The notes: generated from the letters alone by a model not told the origin. 15,528 nt of DNA from Anaerolineales bacterium (GCA_012032575.1 JAAUSP010000126.1:1-15528); one strand, 5' to 3'; shown: positions 1-8,009, counted from the stretch's first letter. A program made the numbers and translations.

Positions 1-1
1 G

Positions 2-700
2 GAAAACCAGCAGGAGATTGTTTTGGCCCAAACTGCGGCGGCTACCTTGGGAGGACAGGCCCCGGCAGATACCCTGCTTGGCCAGCGACCCGTTGTGACT
101 GCTACCGTCGCTCCCGCCCCCACTGCGCTCCCTGCCGACGCAGTGCTGCTCGGTTTGCTGAGTGACAACAGTTTTATTGATGAGTTTAATACCTTGCATG
201 TAGTTGGCGAAGTGCGTAATGACTCCAATGTGGATGTCGGCCAGACCGACATTGCGATCACCTTTTATGACGGCGCGGGGGCTGCTATCGGCGCGGCGAA
301 TGGACAAACCATCCTCGATGTAATCCCGCCCGGCGAAAATTCGCCTTTTTTGATTACGCTTTCCCGCCCGGAGGGGATGGAGTCTTACAGTGTGAGAGCC
401 GTCGCCCGGCCGGTAGCGCCGCAATTGGCTCCCCAGCTAGCGGTGATTCAAGTTAAACGGTTTGAAGATGAAGCCGGTTTTTTCCACGTTAAAGGGGTGA
501 TTGAAAACAGCGGCAGCATCGTGGCCCGGCGGGCCAAAGTGGCGGCGGTAATTTATGGGCGGGGTGGCGCGGTTATCAATGTTGGCTTTACCTATCTCAA
601 CCCACCCACCTTAGCTCCCGGTGAGCGAGCCAGCTACGAAGTTATCTTCACCTATTTCCCCAAATATGTCAGCCAAAAAGTCATTCCTTTTGAGGAATAA
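2..700 (+). CDS. FxLYD-domain protein, 3' part (5' end outside the window)
   Basis: The reading frame is open from base 2 to the TAA at 698-700. The first possible start is a TTG at 23 with no ribosome binding site, so the gene almost certainly begins upstream of the window. After an Ala/Pro-rich linker there are two similar beta-sandwich domains of the FxLYD type. The first lies at about 152-412, with the core motif HVVGEVRNDSN. The second lies at about 437-688, with FFHVKGVIENSGS. Both run from 'V.G.V.N' through 'Y...G..I' to 'PG....F'. The family is usually extracytoplasmic, lipid-anchored or secreted, and of unknown ligand. The lipoprotein at 1327-2389 has the same architecture, so the two are probably paralogues. 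The specific function is unknown. Confidence 0.8.
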   Translation, partial: ENQQEIVLAQTAAATLGGQAPADTLLGQRPVVTATVAPAPTALPADAVLLGLLSDNSFIDEFNTLHVVGEVRNDSNVDVGQTDIAITFYDGAGAAIGAANGQTILDVIPPGENSPFLITLSRPEGMESYSVRAVARPVAPQLAPQLAVIQVKRFEDEAGFFHVKGVIENSGSIVARRAKVAAVIYGRGGAVINVGFTYLNPPTLAPGERASYEVIFTYFPKYVSQKVIPFEE

Positions 701-730
701 CTCGCGTTAAGCCTGGAACAAAACAAAAAG

Positions 731-760
731 AAAAGCCCCGCCAATCGGCGGGGCTTTTTT
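731..760. terminator. Bidirectional rho-independent terminator
   Basis: A perfect 8-bp GC stem (GCCCCGCC at 735-742, GGCGGGGC at 747-754) with an AATC loop is flanked by AAAA on the left and TTTTTT on the right. It therefore carries a U-tract when read from either strand. It sits between the plus-strand FxLYD gene and the minus-strand pilin gene, whose 3' ends converge here, and probably serves both. Confidence 0.9.
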
Positions 761-802
761 GTATCTATAAAATAAACAGAATGACTATGAAATAAAAAAG
801 AA

Positions 803-950
803 TTAGAGGTTGCCAACGATATTGCTGAACACGTTACCAACAACCGGGCCGAGCAAGAGCAGAATGGCGATTACGACGATAGCCACCAGCACCAGGATCA
901 AAGCATATTCTACCAAACCCTGACCTTCTTCACGCGGGAGAAACAGCATG
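803..950 (-). pseudogene. Flp-type (type IVb) pilin, interrupted by a one-base frameshift
   Basis: Read on the minus strand from ATG at 948-950, the product starts MLFLPREEGQGLVEYA. This is the signature of Flp/Fap pilins: a very short leader, a Glu a few residues into the hydrophobic stretch, and a Tyr. After Ala16 one extra T (TTTT on the minus strand, AAAA at 900-903 on the plus strand) shifts the frame. If that base is removed, the protein continues as a hydrophobic helix (LILVLVAIVVIAILLLLG) and ends FSNIVGNL at the TAA at 803-805, giving 48 residues, a normal Flp size. AAGGAGG stands just upstream of the ATG. Flp pilins are assembled by Tad machinery for adhesion; no tad genes are in the window. 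The frame break is either a sequencing indel or a real null allele. Confidence 0.75.
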
Positions 951-1326
951 TCTTATTAGCCTCCTTTCTGAAAAATTGTTACTTGTTGTAACTAGCTCCA
1001 CCATAACGGATAATGGTCATTATCTCAATAGTCTAAGAGTACCAAACTGCTTAACCTTGTATTTGCTGGCTGTGAAAGAAATAAAAAGAAAATCCGGGCT
1101 AATTATGAATGTAAAATTTGTTTCCACCCGTATCAGTTCATGCAGTCGCCCCACAAATTTTCCGATTGTGCCTTAAACTTTTCCTCCGCTCTCGCCGTAT
1201 TGAAATAAACCCCATATCTGTACAAATTATATACAAATTCGTTGCAAAATATAGATACGAAATCAAATGCGCTGCGTATTACCAGATAACAGCGTGTTTA
1301 AAACTTTTGTTGAACGAGGAGGAACG
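951..1326. other. Divergent intergenic region between pilin and lipoprotein genes
   Basis: About 375 bases between two divergent genes. It is AT-rich near the middle and contains the GATAATG palindrome and a direct repeat of TACAAATT (1221-1228 and 1232-1239) upstream of the lipoprotein. The short open frames here have no ribosome binding sites or recognisable protein features, and I do not regard them as genes. A strong ribosome binding site, GAGGAGG at 1316-1322, precedes the ATG at 1327. I could not fix a convincing promoter for the lipoprotein. Confidence 0.5.
1001..1028 (-). promoter_or_regulatory. Possible pilin promoter with an operator-like palindrome
   Basis: On the minus strand, TTGAGA (1023-1028) and TTATGG (1001-1006) are separated by 16 bases, a weak sigma70-like arrangement about 50 bases upstream of the pilin start. 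The spacer is almost entirely the inverted repeat GATAATG-GT-CATTATC (1009-1024, 7-bp arms), a plausible repressor site. The promoter match is weak and the call is an inference. The palindrome itself is plain in the sequence. Confidence 0.35.
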
Positions 1327-2389
1327 ATGGGGTTAGCCAAAAATAAAAAAGTCTTCTGCCGCAGTCTTAAACTCCCGCTCTCAATCCAGACGATTGGTCT
1401 GGTTATTAATTTTATCTCTGGCCTTGATAACTCTGGCATGCGGATTTCTGGATAATACGGCCCGCCCTGCTGCTGGCCCCCTTCGAATTGCCCGCCTCCC
1501 CACTTTGACTCCCACCCCGGCAGTGCAGCCTGTTAGCCAGACTCCCATCGAAGAAATCCCGGCTGCACCCGTTTCTGTCGAGTCAGCCGCGCCCCTGCCA
1601 GCAGTTACGCCTACAGCCGTACCCATGGAAAGCGTCGAACCGGCGGCAGTGGCTGAAGTTGAACCGGCCCAGCCTGCCCCAGAAGTTTCTGCTGCGCCCG
1701 TTGAAGAAACCAGCCCGGCCGAGCCAACTGCCGTACCGTCCGCGTCCAACCCAACCTCGAATACCGTTCCTGTTCAAAATAGTGAGCCGGTGAATAATGT
1801 TTTGTCCCCGCAGCCCGGTTCAGCCCTGACTTTTGCCAATGTGCGCCTGGTCAACGATCCGGTGGAAGGGGGTGTGCTGCTCTACGGTGATGTAATCAAC
1901 CAGAGTGACTCGCCCCAGGAACTTCAGCGGGTCACCGGCACCTTTGTTGACGCTCAGGGCCAGATGATTGCCGATGAAGACAACACCACCGATTACGCGC
2001 CCGTACAGATCATTCCTACGCGGGGACAGGTTCCTTTTGAACTGTCGGTGCAGGACATCCAGGCCGCGGCCGACTTCGACCTTCGGGCTGAGGCGCAGCC
2101 CAGCAGCAGCGTACCGCGCCAGGATTTTGAGCTAACCACCACCTCTCAGGTAAGCGATGAATTCGGCCTTTGCTTTGAAGGAACGGTCCGCAATCCGGGG
2201 GCTAATTTGGCCGAATATGCCGTCGTGGCTGTGGTTCTGTACGATGCTCAAAACAACGTCATCAGTTTTGGCGACACCTATCTGGAACCGGAGACGCTGG
2301 CCAGCGGTCAAACGGCTGCCTTTGAACTTTGCGCCGACTCTTTCAGCCAGCCAATCAGCAGCTACAAGTTACAAGCCTGGGGACTATGA
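1327..2389 (+). CDS. FxLYD-domain lipoprotein, probable frameshift in its signal peptide
   Basis: The best start is ATG at 1327, five bases after GAGGAGG. That frame gives MGLAKNKK and then loses homology. One base over (dropping one A from the A-run at 1345-1350) the product reads KNKKSSAAVLNSRSQSRR followed by the hydrophobic VWLLILSLALITLAC. That is a good lipoprotein signal peptide, with the lipidated Cys about 46 residues in. The frame then stays open to TGA at 2387-2389. The alternative start, TTG at 1394, lacks both a ribosome binding site and a basic n-region. The mature protein has a long Pro/Ala/Glu/Val-rich spacer (about 1460-1825), then two FxLYD-like domains (about 1832-2100 and 2120-2386). 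The second contains two Cys, at GLCFEG and FELCAD, that could pair. It is probably a membrane-anchored surface protein. Its function is unknown. Confidence 0.75.
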
Positions 2390-2580
2390 CCAAACATGAA
2401 ACCAAACCGAAAGGAGAAGGAGGAAAAGGCATGAATTAAACTGTCACAGCTTTACACCCGGTTTTCAAATTTATTCATAATCTGGATAAACGGAGGATGG
2501 AAGGTGTAGGTCAGCCTGTCTTCCAACCTGCCTGAACGATAAACTATAAGCTGCAAAAATGACTCAAAGGAGAATGTAAA
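2390..2580 (+). other. Leader region of the FAS1 gene with two tiny frames
   Basis: This gap holds two start-like sites that lead nowhere. A strong Shine-Dalgarno run (aaggagaaggagg, 2411-2423) precedes ATG AAT TAA at 2431-2439, a two-codon frame. GGAGG at 2492-2496 abuts an ATG at 2497 that opens a 12-codon frame ending at 2535. Neither resembles a known leader peptide. They may be a decayed gene, a frame-damaged gene or chance. AAAGGAG about ten bases before 2581 serves the FAS1 gene. Confidence 0.3.
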
Positions 2581-4353
2581 ATGTCGAAACCGATCCAAAA
2601 AGCAGTTCCATTCTTAATAACCTGTTTATTGTTACTCTTCGGCGCAATGGCTGCCCTTTTACCGGGCCGGGCTGCCGCCGACAAGCCCACTATTGTTGAA
2701 ATTGCCTCCGGCGACGACCGCTTTGAAACGCTGGTGGCAGCCCTGCAAGCGGCTGAACTGGTGGATGATTTGCAAGGAGAAGGTCCCTTCACTGTCTTTG
2801 CCCCCACTGACCACGCCTTTGCCAAACTGCCCGATGGCGCCCTCGAAGCTTTGCTCAACGATATTCCTACCCTGCAAAAAATTCTGCTCTATCACGTGGC
2901 AGCCGGCAAAAATATGGCGGCGGATGTGGTTCAACTGACCGAACTGGAAACCCTGCAAGGCGAGAAAGTCCAGATCAGAGTCGAAGGTCACAAAGTTTTC
3001 GTCAACGATGCCCAGATCATCATCACCGACATTGAAGCGTCCAACGGCGTGATCCACGTGATTGATACCGTGCTCATTCCGCCGTCTTTGCAGCCCAAAA
3101 CCATTGTAGACATTGCCGTAGCCGATGACCGCTTTGAAACGCTGGTGGCGGCCCTGCAAGCGGCTGACCTGGTTGAAACCCTACAAGGAGATGGTCCCTT
3201 CACCGTCTTTGCCCCCACCGACGATGCTTTTGCCAAACTGCCCGCCGGTACCCTCGAAGCTCTGCTCAACGATATTCCGGCCCTCAAAGAAATTCTGCTC
3301 TACCACGTTGTACCCGGTAAATTCCTGGCCGCCGATGTAGTTCAGCAGACCGAACTGACCACGGCTAAGGGCGACAAGGTAAAAATCAAAGTAGAAGGCG
3401 GCAAAGTTTTTGTCAACGATGCCCAGATCATCATTACCGACATTGAAGCGTCCAACGGCGTGATCCACGTGATTGATACCGTGCTCATTCCGCCGCCCTC
3501 GCAGCCCAAAACCATTGTGGACATTGCCGTAGCCGATGACCGTTTTGAAACGCTGGTGGCGGCCCTGCAAGCGGCTGACCTGGTTGAAACCCTACAAGGC
3601 GATGGCCCCTTCACCGTGCTGGCTCCCACCGACGATGCCTTTGCCAAGCTGTCCAAAGGCGGCCTGAAAGCTCTGCTCAACAACATCCCCACCCTCAAAC
3701 AAATCCTGCTCTACCACGTAGTGGCCGGGAAAGCCCAGGCTGCCGATGTGGTCCAGCAAACCGAGTTGACCACCGTTCAGGGCGAGAAAATCAAAGTGCG
3801 GGTTGAGGGCGATAAAGTTTTTATCAACGATGCCCAGATCATCATCACCGACATTGAAGCGTCCAACGGCGTGATCCACGTGATTGATACCGTGCTCACC
3901 CCGCCGTCCCTGCGCCCCAAAGTGCATGTGACCGTTGTTCACGGTATCCCCGGCCAGGCTTTGGGCGCTGACCCGGCTCTGCCGGTGGACGTGTCGGTAG
4001 ACGGCGAATGTGTGCTACCCGGCTTTACCTTCAGCAAGATTGCCGGCCCGCTTTCTTTGCCGGTTGATACCTATCGCATCGCCATCAGCCTGGCTAATAC
4101 CGCGGCTCCGTGCAGCAACGCTCCGGTGATTGGCCCGCTCAATGTGCCTGTAGCCAAAGGCGAGAATGTTTCGATTGTGGCCCATCTGAACGGGCAAGGT
4201 GAACCGACAGCCAGCAAGTTTGTCAACAATGTCTCCCTGATCCGCGCCGTCGCGCCCGTTTGGTGGTGCGTCACCTGGCCGATGCCGGTGCGGTGGATGT
4301 CAAGATTTTCCGGCGCGGCAATCACCGCCCTGTTAAAATCTTCCAGGATGTGA
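2581..4353 (+). CDS. Secreted protein with three FAS1 (fasciclin) domains and DUF4397, 5' part of a frameshifted gene
   Basis: ATG at 2581 follows AAAGGAG. Residues 1-33 form a Sec signal peptide (basic KPIQK, hydrophobic [17 protein letters not shown], then GRAAA). Three FAS1 domains follow, at about residues 36-166, 173-303 and 310-440, with a regular 137-residue period. Each has the H1 motif [12 protein letters not shown] ([10 protein letters not shown] in the third) and the H2-like ILLYHV plus [11 protein letters not shown]. From about residue 447 a DUF4397 domain begins ([11 protein letters not shown]... LPVDVSVDG). FAS1 domains mediate adhesion to polysaccharide or matrix, so an extracellular adhesion or biofilm role is likely. 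After about base 4248 the frame is lost and the listed end carries unrelated residues. Homology resumes one frame over (entry at 4260). Repeats 2 and 3 are nearly identical at DNA level over long stretches, suggesting recent duplication or gene conversion. Confidence 0.9.
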   Translation: MSKPIQKAVPFLITCLLLLFGAMAALLPGRAAADKPTIVEIASGDDRFETLVAALQAAELVDDLQGEGPFTVFAPTDHAFAKLPDGALEALLNDIPTLQKILLYHVAAGKNMAADVVQLTELETLQGEKVQIRVEGHKVFVNDAQIIITDIEASNGVIHVIDTVLIPPSLQPKTIVDIAVADDRFETLVAALQAADLVETLQGDGPFTVFAPTDDAFAKLPAGTLEALLNDIPALKEILLYHVVPGKFLAADVVQQTELTTAKGDKVKIKVEGGKVFVNDAQIIITDIEASNGVIHVIDTVLIPPPSQPKTIVDIAVADDRFETLVAALQAADLVETLQGDGPFTVLAPTDDAFAKLSKGGLKALLNNIPTLKQILLYHVVAGKAQAADVVQQTELTTVQGEKIKVRVEGDKVFINDAQIIITDIEASNGVIHVIDTVLTPPSLRPKVHVTVVHGIPGQALGADPALPVDVSVDGECVLPGFTFSKIAGPLSLPVDTYRIAISLANTAAPCSNAPVIGPLNVPVAKGENVSIVAHLNGQGEPTASKFVNNVSLIRAVAPVWWCVTWPMPVRWMSRFSGAAITALLKSSRM

Positions 4354-4553
4354 CCAATGGCAGCGAAGCCGCAAAAGTAGTCGCCCCGGGCCGCTACAAC
4401 ACCCAAATTTTTGCGGCTAACAACAATCAGCGGCTGGTTAAGTCGGGCTTTGTGGGCTTAAAAGCACGCAATCTGTACATCGAGTATGTGTTTGGCTCGC
4501 CCAAGAGCAACAGCCTGACCATTGTAACCCAAACCATTCGCCTGCCGCGATAA
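4260..4553 (+). CDS. C-terminal DUF4397 portion of the FAS1 protein, in the shifted frame
   Basis: This frame carries [20 protein letters not shown] and then a Gly/Asn/Val-rich beta domain ending [11 protein letters not shown]. It matches the 'RLxVxHxxxxxAVDV' repeat typical of DUF4397 proteins. It has no start signal of its own; the first codon usable as a start is an internal TTG. Inserting one G near 4249 (GCCGTCGC to GCCGGTCGC) joins it in frame to the FAS1 gene and gives [14 protein letters not shown] across the join. The complete protein would be about 657 residues. It should be read as the tail of the preceding gene, not as a separate gene. Confidence 0.8.
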   Translation: MVVRHLADAGAVDVKIFRRGNHRPVKIFQDVTNGSEAAKVVAPGRYNTQIFAANNNQRLVKSGFVGLKARNLYIEYVFGSPKSNSLTIVTQTIRLPR

Positions 4554-4586
4554 GTTCGCCAGGCGTCAGGTTTAAGTTTTCAGGTT

Positions 4587-4608
4587 GGGATGTGAGGCGT
4601 CACATCCC
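4587..4608. repeat. Short palindrome GGGATGTGA/TCACATCCC
   Basis: A perfect 9-bp inverted repeat with a GGCG loop lies 34 bases after the FAS1 stop. It has no U-tract, so it is probably a structural element at the transcript end or a protein-binding site, rather than the main terminator. Confidence 0.5.
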
Positions 4609-4630
4609 TCAACAATCAAATCATTGAAAC

Positions 4631-4667
4631 AAACCCGCCGGGTTCATCGAGTCCGGCGGGTTTCTTA
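4631..4667 (+). terminator. Terminator after the FAS1 gene
   Basis: A perfect 11-bp stem, AAACCCGCCGG (4631-4641) and CCGGCGGGTTT (4653-4663), encloses an 11-base loop. It ends in TTT and is followed by CTTAATTT. It separates the FAS1 transcript from the promoter of the aminotransferase. Confidence 0.8.
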
Positions 4668-4678
4668 ATTTGGTGCTT

Positions 4679-4708
4679 TTGGCAGCTTTCGCCGGGCCAT
4701 GATATACT
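4679..4708 (+). promoter_or_regulatory. Sigma70-type promoter of the aminotransferase
   Basis: TTGGCA (4679-4684) and TATACT (4703-4708) each differ from consensus by one base and are 18 bases apart. Transcription would start near 4715, giving a short leader of about 25 bases before the ATG at 4740. Confidence 0.65.
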
Positions 4709-4739
4709 ACCCCCCTCATTTATGGCAAAGGAGGCAACC

Positions 4740-6008
4740 ATGCTATCTGATCTATCTCATATCTCACCCGTATGGAGCCGGATCACCCCTTTAATGATTG
4801 AGCGGGGAGAAGGCTGCCACGTCTACACCACCGACGGGGAGCAGTACCTTGACTTTACCAGCGGCATCGGCGTGACCAATACCGGGCACAGCCATCCGGC
4901 GGTGGTCAAAGCTATTCAGGAGCAGGCGGCGAAAATGCTCCACGCTCAGGTCAATATTTACTTGCACCCACCCCTGGTCCGCCTGACCCATGCCTTAAAT
5001 GAGATCACCCCGCCCAACCTCGACACCTTTTTCCTCTCCAATTCCGGCGCGGAAGCCGTCGAAGGGGCGGTCAAACTGGCCCGGCACTATACCGGGCGAA
5101 CCAATATCATCGTTTTTCAGGGCGGGTTCCACGGACGCACCGCCCAGACGATGGCTATGACTACGGCCAAAACCGTCTACCGGGTTGACTACCAACCCCT
5201 GCCCGGCGGCATCTTTGTCGCGCCCTTTCCCTATGCCTACCGCTACCGCATGACTGACGAACAGGTGAGCGAGTTTGCTCTGCGCGAGCTGGACCTGATT
5301 CTGCACACCCAATCCGCGCCCCAGGAAACGGCGGCGATGGTCATCGAGCCGGTGCTGGGCGAGGGCGGCTATGTGCCTGCGCCACCGCAGTTTATGCAAG
5401 GGCTGCGCCGGGTTTGCGACCAGCACGGTATCCTGCTCATCGTTGACGAAGTCCAGACCGGCTTTGGCCGCACCGGCAAAATGTTTGCCCACGAGCACGC
5501 CGGCATCAACCCCGATGTGCTGGTGATGGCCAAAGGGTTGGGCAGCGGTTTTCCTATTTCCGGTATCGCCTCCAGCCGCGAAATTATGAGCAAATGGCAG
5601 ACCGGCACCCACGGCGGCACCTACGGCGGCAATGTGATGGGCTGCGCCGCCGCCGAAGCGACTATCAAGGTTATTAAAGAAGAAGGACTGGTCGAGAATG
5701 CGGCAGCACGAGGCCGGCAGCTTATGGACGGCCTGGCCGAAATCCAGAGCCGCTTCCCTGCTCTGGGCGACGTGCGCGGGCTGGGCCTCATGGTCGGCTG
5801 CGAGTTTACCAACCCCACCACCGACCAGCCTGACGACGGCCTGACCAAAAAAGTAGCCGCCCATGCGATGCAGGAGGGCCATCTGTTATTACTCACCTGC
5901 GGCATGTACGGCAACGTCATTCGCTGGATTCCACCGCTAGTTGCCACCGAGAGCCAGATCAACGAGGGGTTGGAGAAGTTTGAAAAAGCGGTAGTGGCGG
6001 CGGTATAA
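4740..6008 (+). CDS. Class-III PLP-dependent aminotransferase (4-aminobutyrate/ornithine type)
   Basis: The 422-residue enzyme transfers an amino group between an omega-amino substrate and a 2-oxo acid using pyridoxal phosphate. Two in-frame ATGs exist, at 4722 and 4740. AAAGGAGG (4727-4734) lies between them at correct spacing for the second, so I choose 4740. The family marks are clear: DFTSGIGVTNTGHSHP near the N-terminus; the phosphate-binding SNSGAEAVEGAVKLAR; FHGRT; the cofactor Asp in VDEVQTGFGRTG (about D236); the Schiff-base Lys in MAKGLGSGFP (about K265); and GTHGGTYGGN. Length and motifs fit GabT-like enzymes, but acetylornithine, beta-alanine or other omega-amino acid substrates cannot be excluded. 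It has its own promoter and is separated from gatC by a repeat-filled 119-base gap. Confidence 0.9.
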   Translation: MLSDLSHISPVWSRITPLMIERGEGCHVYTTDGEQYLDFTSGIGVTNTGHSHPAVVKAIQEQAAKMLHAQVNIYLHPPLVRLTHALNEITPPNLDTFFLSNSGAEAVEGAVKLARHYTGRTNIIVFQGGFHGRTAQTMAMTTAKTVYRVDYQPLPGGIFVAPFPYAYRYRMTDEQVSEFALRELDLILHTQSAPQETAAMVIEPVLGEGGYVPAPPQFMQGLRRVCDQHGILLIVDEVQTGFGRTGKMFAHEHAGINPDVLVMAKGLGSGFPISGIASSREIMSKWQTGTHGGTYGGNVMGCAAAEATIKVIKEEGLVENAAARGRQLMDGLAEIQSRFPALGDVRGLGLMVGCEFTNPTTDQPDDGLTKKVAAHAMQEGHLLLLTCGMYGNVIRWIPPLVATESQINEGLEKFEKAVVAAV

Positions 6009-6024
6009 ACACGCCTTTAGAATG

Positions 6025-6107
6025 GTCCACAGATGGACACAGATATTCACAGATTATTTTTAAAGTTTAAATTTTTTATCTGTGCCCATCTGTGTGTATC
6101 TGTGGAC
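6025..6107. repeat. Inverted repeat built of 10-bp CACAGAT units
   Basis: Two 30-base arms (6025-6054 and 6078-6107) match each other as inverted repeats at 25 of 30 positions. Each arm is three copies of CACAGAT (or its complement) spaced ten bases apart. A 23-base AT-rich loop separates them. It fills most of the gap between the aminotransferase and gatC. It looks like a dispersed intergenic palindromic repeat and may also act as a transcript-end hairpin. Confidence 0.8.
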
Positions 6108-6127
6108 TCTAAAACCTGGAGATTATT

Positions 6128-6418
6128 ATGGCAAAATTATCCCTGGCCGAAGTTGAAACCATTGCCGAACTGGCCAAACTGCCCCTAACCGAGGCCGAAA
6201 AAACGGTTTTTCAGGAGCAGCTTTCGGCCATTCTGGAATACGCCGAAATGCTACAGCAGGTTGATACCACCGGCATTCCGCCCACGGCCAGCGCCCTCCC
6301 CCTGAGTAATATCATGCGGGCCGACGAAGTCAGCCTCAGCCTCTCGAATGAAGAAGCCCTTTTTAATGCCCCCGCCGCCGAAGATGGTTATTTTAAGGTG
6401 CAGGCGGTTTTGGAATGA
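6128..6418 (+). CDS. gatC: Aspartyl/glutamyl-tRNA amidotransferase subunit C
   Basis: The 96-residue product is the small GatC subunit of the GatCAB amidotransferase. That complex converts Glu-tRNA(Gln) and Asp-tRNA(Asn) to the correct amide forms. GatC wraps around and stabilises GatA. Family features are LSLAEVETIAELAKLPLTEAE at the N-terminus, the helix FQEQLSAILEYAEMLQQVDT, the linker GIPPTASALPLSNIMRADEV, and the C-terminal APAAEDGYFKVQAVLE. The length is normal. The ATG at 6128 follows CTGGAGA. gatA begins 75 bases downstream on the same strand, and the pair is probably one operon. gatB is not in the window and must be encoded elsewhere. Confidence 0.97.
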   Translation: MAKLSLAEVETIAELAKLPLTEAEKTVFQEQLSAILEYAEMLQQVDTTGIPPTASALPLSNIMRADEVSLSLSNEEALFNAPAAEDGYFKVQAVLE

Positions 6419-6420
6419 TT

Positions 6421-6469
6421 CGTCTTGCGTGTTGCTTCTTCCGTTGATGAATAGGCAAGACGCAACACG
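6421..6469. repeat. GCAAGACGCAACACG palindromic repeat, copy A (gatC-gatA gap)
   Basis: CGTCTTGC (6421-6428) can pair with GCAAGACG (6455-6462), and CGTGTTGC (6428-6435) with GCAACACG (6462-6469), so two alternative 8-bp stems exist. The right part, GCAAGACGCAACACG, recurs at 8764-8778 (one base different) and at 15405-15419. It sits inside the gatCA operon, between the genes. Confidence 0.8.
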
Positions 6470-6493
6470 TAACACATTTCCCGGAGATTAACA

Positions 6494-7951
6494 TTGGAAC
6501 TCTACTCACTCACCACCCACGAAGCCCAGGATAAACTGCGCCACGGCGAGATTACTTCGGTCGAATTGACCGAAAGCGTACTGGAGCGGATCGAAGCGGT
6601 TGAGGCTAAAACGCAGGCTTACCTCAGCGTGCAGGCCGATCTGGCCCTGGACATGGCTCGCCTGGCCGACGAGCGCCGCGCTACCGGCGAGGATAACCCC
6701 CTGCTGGGTATCCCTCTGGGCCTTAAAGATGTGCTGATTACCTACGGTGTGCCGACCACCGCCGGGTCGAAAATTCTGGCAGGGTTTGTCCCGCCCTTCG
6801 ATGGGACGGCTGTCACCAAACTGCGTGCGGCCGGGGCAGTCTTTGTCGGTAAAACCAACATGGACGAATTTGCGATGGGATCGTCCACCGAATATTCGGC
6901 CTATCAGGTTACGAAAAATCCCTGGGATTTACGCCGGGTTCCCGGCGGTAGCAGTGGGGGCAGCGCCGCCGCCGTCGCCGCCGACGAGGCCCTGGCCGCG
7001 TTGGGCACGGATACGGGAGGCAGCGTCCGCCTGCCCGCTTCCTACTGCGGCGTGGTCGGCCTGAAACCAACCTACGGGCGGGTCAGCCGCTATGGGTTGA
7101 TTGCCTTTGGCTCCTCGCTGGACCAGATCGGCCCGCTGACCAAAGATGTTGAGGATGCGGCGGTTTTGCTCAACGCCATCGCCGGCCACGATCCCCGCGA
7201 CGCAACCAGCCTCAACGTCCCGGTGCCGGATTACGTGGCCGAGATAAAGCAGGGTGATGACCTGAAAGGACTCAAAGTCGGTGTGCCCAGAGAGTATTTT
7301 ATCGAAGGGCTGGACGCCGGGGTGGAGTCAACCGTGCGGGCGGCCATCGCCCAACTGGCCGGGCTGGGCGCGGAGATTGTAGAGGTATCGCTGCCCAACA
7401 CCCGCTACGGCATCCCGGTTTATTATCTCATCGCTCCGGCGGAAGCGTCGGCTAACCTGGCCCGCTACGACGGGGTGAGATTTGGGCTGCGCCAGACCGG
7501 CAGCGATATGTGGGACACCCTGCGCCAGACCCGCGAGGCCGGCTTTGGCCGCGAGGTCAAACGCCGGATCATGCTCGGTACGTATGCTCTTTCGGCGGGC
7601 TATTACGATGCCTATTATTTGAAGGCGCAGCAGGTCCGCACCCTGCTCCGGCGGGATTTTGAGCAGGCTTTTGAAAAAGTGGATGTGATGGTTGCGCCGG
7701 TCTCACCGACAGTGGCTTTTGAAATTGGGGCCAAAACTGACGACCCGCTGCAAATGTATCTGATTGACGTGTTCACCGTCTCGCTCAACCTGACCGGCGT
7801 CTGCGGTATTTCGGTGCCGTGCGGCTTTTCCGCCGGGATGCCGGTTGGTCTGCAAATTATCGGCCCGGCCCTGGGTGAGAGTACCGTTTTGCGCGCCGCC
7901 TATCAGTACGAACAGGCGACGGAGTGGCACAAACAGAAGCCGGCGTTGTGA
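6494..7951 (+). CDS. gatA: Glutamyl/aspartyl-tRNA amidotransferase subunit A (amidase)
   Basis: The 485-residue catalytic subunit releases ammonia from glutamine and passes it to GatB for amidation of misacylated tRNA. The amidase-signature catalytic triad is visible: Lys78 in GIPLGLKDV, Ser153 in [12 protein letters not shown], and Ser177 in [11 protein letters not shown]. The following region [20 protein letters not shown] is typical of GatA rather than other amidases, as is the C-terminal [13 protein letters not shown]. The start is TTG at 6494, seven bases after GGAG (6483-6486). No in-frame ATG fits the expected N-terminus [12 protein letters not shown]. Length is standard for GatA. It is co-transcribed with gatC and followed by a strong terminator. 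Confidence 0.97.
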   Translation: MELYSLTTHEAQDKLRHGEITSVELTESVLERIEAVEAKTQAYLSVQADLALDMARLADERRATGEDNPLLGIPLGLKDVLITYGVPTTAGSKILAGFVPPFDGTAVTKLRAAGAVFVGKTNMDEFAMGSSTEYSAYQVTKNPWDLRRVPGGSSGGSAAAVAADEALAALGTDTGGSVRLPASYCGVVGLKPTYGRVSRYGLIAFGSSLDQIGPLTKDVEDAAVLLNAIAGHDPRDATSLNVPVPDYVAEIKQGDDLKGLKVGVPREYFIEGLDAGVESTVRAAIAQLAGLGAEIVEVSLPNTRYGIPVYYLIAPAEASANLARYDGVRFGLRQTGSDMWDTLRQTREAGFGREVKRRIMLGTYALSAGYYDAYYLKAQQVRTLLRRDFEQAFEKVDVMVAPVSPTVAFEIGAKTDDPLQMYLIDVFTVSLNLTGVCGISVPCGFSAGMPVGLQIIGPALGESTVLRAAYQYEQATEWHKQKPAL

Positions 7952-7974
7952 GGCAAGGCCGCGAGGAATTTTAT

Positions 7975-8009
7975 ATTCGGATGATCCCGTTGGGGTCATC
8001 CGAATTTTT
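7975..8009 (+). terminator. Rho-independent terminator of gatCA
   Basis: A 14-bp stem (7975-7988 with 7992-8005, one G-U wobble) closes on a GTT loop and runs into TTTTT. It begins 23 bases after the gatA stop. Confidence 0.9.

Noticed and set aside
900..903. Programmed frameshifting or homopolymer phase variation in the pilin
   Set aside because: A run of four bases is too short for typical phase variation, and no stimulatory signal was seen. A sequencing indel explains it together with the other four breaks.
976..1336. Two small overlapping plus-strand frames upstream of the lipoprotein
   Set aside because: No ribosome binding sites, no protein features, and AT-rich non-coding composition.
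1381..1749. Long reverse-strand open frame rich in Gly, Ala, Ser and Thr
   Set aside because: It lies opposite the Pro/Ala-rich linker of the lipoprotein and its composition simply mirrors that linker; no ribosome binding site or domain.
4995..5882. 295-codon reverse open frame antisense to the aminotransferase
   Set aside because: The plus-strand aminotransferase is intact with all motifs. The reverse product is His/Gly/Ala-rich with no recognisable domain, as expected from a shadow frame.
6025..6107. CRISPR-like array of CACAGAT units
   Set aside because: The units are 7 bases with 3-base gaps and arranged as an inverted pair, not direct repeats of 24-40 bases with unique spacers.
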